In this document: positions 60,208 through 64,000 of the stretch, one piece after another
How the letters are laid out: the number at the start of each line of letters is the position of its first letter
Numbering within the stretch: the first letter of the stretch is position 1
NCBI GenBank assembly: GCA_023055355.1
Contig: JALJCS010000002.1
Location: 84,593,001 to 84,657,000 of the forward strand
Reading direction: 5' to 3'
Origin: Agelaius tricolor
Lineage: Eukaryota > Chordata > Aves > Passeriformes > Icteridae
Length of the DNA stretch: 64,000 nucleotides
Notes under the pieces: generated by a model
The model's database searches: none
What the model was told of the DNA's origin: nothing
The model's input: only the letters and a program-made list of their open reading frames with translations
Translations under genes and position numbers: made by a program

Positions 60208-63200
60208 CTAGAGAAGTCAAAATGAAATGAGAAAGTTAGCTGCTTCATCATAGATTCAGTTTATTATCAAGTCTTTACCAAATTTCTAGCAGGCAAAAAA
60301 AAGCAGTTATGTTATTTAACAGCTATCAAATGGGAAAGAAAAATACTTCACACCTACATTTTTATTATTTTTACAAAAGATAACATAGTATTAAAAGCCA
60401 AAATGTCTTAGAATATTACAAGCTTACACCAGTATAAGTGATTATGCACAGTAACAGCATACTTCAGAAGCAGTCCAACAGCCATCTTCATTTGAAAATT
60501 ACAAAACCACACCAAAATTAGAAAATATCACATCTTCTACAATTGTATGGTTTTTTTTAGAGGTCCTCTAAACATGCAGCAGACAACCTTCTTTCCCCCA
60601 GAGAGTCTGCAATATAAATACTACCATTTATATTCTCACAAGAGGTATTTTTCATGCCAATGTAAGAATAAAACAAAAATGGAGACCACTGATTTTGGTA
60701 ACAGCAGATGAAGTTTGGTGATTTGATGCATGTTTCAGGTATCCTGGACTCAAATCAAGGAAGAGTTTGCAAGGACCGGGGCATTACTCCTGAACCTGAC
60801 AGAGTACTTTTTCTACAGGAAACCAACACAGTTGTGATCAGAGATGCTGTGCAGAATACAGCAGCAAGTTACTCGTTTAACAGCAGCAAGGGTTTAAAAA
60901 ACCTAGCTACTTTTTTAGGTTTCTCTTGTGTATTTTTTATAGTAGATATTGAGCATAAGATCTCCTTTTTAAAACAGAAAAAAATCATTCCCCAAATATT
61001 TTCCAATATTATGAACCCTGAGAATATGACAAGTTGCTTCCATACTTCTGCTGAGGTAACTTCTACAGACAAAGGTTAAAAATGGTAAAACATGGAACCT
61101 ACAACACTCAAGTATTCAAATTTTACTTGGGCAGACAAGTACATGGAAAGACAGCGCTGCAAACACAGAGTGTGATTGATTTGAGCCTATGTCTGAGCAC
61201 TGCAGACTGAAGTGAGTATTCCTGCATCCTAGTCACTCTTAGACTCAAAGCCATTTTAAGGAAGAAACAGAAATATTCACTCAAAGTACCTTTGAGGAAA
61301 AAAATTAGATCATAATGCCAGTATTTAGCCAACCAGGACACTGACTTCCAAAATAATTTCACTAACTGAAGGACTAACACTTTCAAGCCCTAGCAGTTAC
61401 TGAAGAGGTGCTTCCTCCCTCTGCCCAATATAAACACTGCCTAAGTACAAACACCAGATGCACCCACCATGCAAATGGGACAAGTATAGTCCAAATGCTA
61501 CATTATTTTGCTCTCCCCTATAAAATGCCAAGGAATCTACAGATTCAAAGCTTAGGCTGGAAGAGGAACACGGTAAACAGAGGGGGCCCCATTGAGAGTC
61601 AGTCTTCTGAAGCCTTGAGTATAGATGGCAAGGAAACATCAGACCAAAATTTTCAGCTTGTGTTCAGGGTGAATGGGATTGGGGATGGGACCCACTTTTA
61701 TAGTGGTCTCACTTCCTTCTGTTTTCACAGGTTAAGCAAATCTTTGACAGAAGCATGGACAAAGCAAGAAAGACCTGTCTATACACACCAGTACTGCCCT
61801 TTGGGCAGCTTTCCTCAAAGACAATTTCCACAACACTGGGGAAAAATCTGAGCCACCTTGAAATAAAGAGGTTATTAGCTGAGGCCACTGGCTCCAAAAG
61901 CTCCAGATGCCCTGAGGGTGGCCAGGAAACCTAAGTCAACACTGTCACATTCCTGATGAGGCTTCCCTAAACTCATTTGCTCCATCCTGCTGAATGCCAG
62001 GGAGAGAATGAAAACCCCAAACTGAACACAAGCACAGGAGGTCACACAGTGCTGCCTTCCACAGCTTTCTGCTCTGATGGGAAGCTCCCACACCAACCAC
62101 TTGTGGTTCCTGGGCTTCCTGTGGCACTGCCACTGAAACCACCCCTGCTGCAGTGCCCATCTGGTTTTCAGATCTAGGTCTCCATATAAAGGATTTTGTG
62201 CTAAGAAACTGTATCAACATAAACAAATTTCCAGGAAACACTCTACCTCTGAGAAAGGCATCTTTTCAGTTTTCCCTAATTATGACAGCCAGTTAGATTA
62301 GATAATTTCAATCTATTTTGGGTATCAATACAGAATACAAAAGACTATTCAGCTTGTCACAAAATACTACAAAGCTCTAGAATATCAGTTCTCTGGATTG
62401 AACTACAACTGAGTTTGATAGCACCTGTCAGTCTACAAAATTACATTCTATTCAGTCTAGCTAGACAGCAATTCAAAAAAGCTAAAAAAAAACAGTGAAT
62501 ATTTGATTTCAGAAACTTACTACCAAAAGGAAGAATTAAGGGTATTTGGTAGAAGGACAAAAATAAAAATGTCTTACATCTAGGCATAATGGGAGTTCCA
62601 AGTAACTAAAAAGAACATCAGCTCCTCCTTCTGAACATACATCAAGAGCTACTGGGATGTTTCTAAAAGAAGGGAGGTTGGGGGACACTACTTTGAGGTT
62701 AGACGAAAGACAAGTTAGTGCAAGCCAGAGGGAAATACCAGGGGATCAAATATAAACAAAAATTACTTGATCATTGACATAATCTGTTTCAGTAGCATGG
62801 GATTCCTGCTAAGTAGGCATTTTATCAAGCAGTTCTTCAACACTATCAGGGCAGAAGCTGCCAGAGAGGTCACTGGGGACAGCATGGTGGCACCATGCTC
62901 TGGAGACCACACGGCTCCTGATCGGCCACAGGGAGCTCATGCCAGTAATGGCATCTTCCTACTGCACATGCAAGAACTTTATTTTATAAAAGGGAGTCTT
63001 GTAAACTCGTGTGGAAGTGTGCCTAGCTTACAGCTTCCCTCATCATCAAGATAAAATTTAATCTGTGAAAAAAACCGGTGATTACACATATTAATGAGAT
63101 AGGAGAAGTCTGCCAGATGAAGTTCAGTAACTGGTGCTGGTGAGCCCTGCTCATGGGCTGGACAGGGCAGCTCCCTCTCAGCCTGAGCCAGGACAGAGCC

Positions 63201-64000
63201 TGAGAGAGCCTCTCATTCCCCCCAGCACAGAGCAGGGCCAAGTGAGACCAGGGGGCTCAGGACCTTGTCACAGGCTACCTGCAGCACCAGGCTCATGGGA
63301 AAAGCTGTCCCCTCTGGAGCACTAAAACAAAGCTTTAAAGCACAAAGACAACTTCCCTGAGAACTGATGCTCTGCCTCTGCCAGGTACAGAGCACTGCCT
63401 GCTGCAGGAAAGGGCTGCTCCAGCTCAGCTCTACTTGCACAGGCCAAAGACTGCTCTAAAGCTGGGACATGGAGAAGGAAAAAAAAATTAAAGCAGAAAA
63501 AAACCCTCCAACCACTGTGGCATGAAAGCCAAAAACCTTTCTATGGAATCACTTCCAATATCACCTTTTTAAAGCATACATAAAAGTACTGCAAGACATA
63601 AAAGCACTCAGAGCCAAAAAATTCTTTAAACCAATTTTAAAAAACTCTAGATAGCAAAATATATTTCAGTATAGGGTATTTATACATAGGAAGTTGTTTT
63701 GACTATTTTCAAGACTCAGCAAAAAACGAGAATAAAAATATTCAGAGAGTACAGCAAAGGAAACGTGTCTTTTGTTTATTTTCCCAGAGGGAAAACAAAA
63801 CCTAAATTGCAAAACCCTCTTTAAAGAGCTCGATTCAGTCAGAATCAAACAATTGAGAGTTTAAATGTCTGGAGGAAAAAGAAAACAACTCTAAAGTACT
63901 CCAGAATTGCATTTCATGCTGGCCATTCACCAGCTCATCCTGCGTCAGAGCACTCAGTACGACACAGAATTCATGTTACTGCAGAGGGAATAAAATGAAA
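60208..64000 (-). other. TMEM65 intronic sequence running off the window edge
   Basis: This lies upstream of the first visible exon. I looked on the minus strand for the preceding conserved TMEM65 exon and found none, so I read the whole stretch as intron. It is AT-rich with GC-richer patches at 61900-62160, 62840-62960 and 63140-63440. Open frames in those patches on both strands look like chance. Confidence 0.7.

Noticed and set aside
60208..64000. Possible upstream TMEM65 exon in the GC-richer patches
   Set aside because: No minus-strand stretch gave the conserved residues that precede the 45-nt exon, and no acceptor-donor pair fitted.

Overview
This is a vertebrate nuclear window, most likely from a songbird. 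It holds one gene with small spliced exons, large AT-rich non-coding stretches, CR1 non-LTR retrotransposon fragments, and solo LTRs of types I associate with passerine genomes. The bird and passerine call is inference from repeat content plus the gene, not a database match.

The only protein-coding gene I recognise is TMEM65, a mitochondrial membrane protein, on the minus strand. Its last six coding exons lie at 52938-60207. They splice in frame and encode about 136 C-terminal residues, ending at a TAA at 52938-52940. The N-terminal exons and promoter lie beyond base 64000. One intron (55351-57240) needs a GC donor instead of GT and also carries an antisense solo LTR. A CR1 tail lies about 50 bp from another donor.

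Layout: 1-8350 is unremarkable non-coding DNA. 8351-9433 is a 20-copy minisatellite with a 53-bp unit and a 58-bp variant. 9434-19141 is unannotatable non-coding DNA. 19142-23388 is a nest of LTRs and CR1: two LTR families, each present in both orientations, with one LTR inserted inside a CR1 tail. 23389-39873 is mostly unique DNA with a striking duplication-plus-hairpin at 24443-24531, a CR1 copy near 29.7 kb and a possible degraded LTR near 35 kb. 39874-41612 is a CR1 cluster. 41613-52937 is unique AT-rich DNA whose right part is probably the TMEM65 3' UTR. 52938-64000 is TMEM65 exons and introns.

In human, TMEM65 lies between FER1L6 and TRMT12, with FER1L6 on its 3' side. If synteny holds, the left 49 kb is the FER1L6-TMEM65 intergenic interval. 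I recognised no FER1L6 exon. I found no new gene system. The best leads are the minisatellite, the hairpin, the nested and inverted LTRs, and the GC-AG intron of TMEM65.
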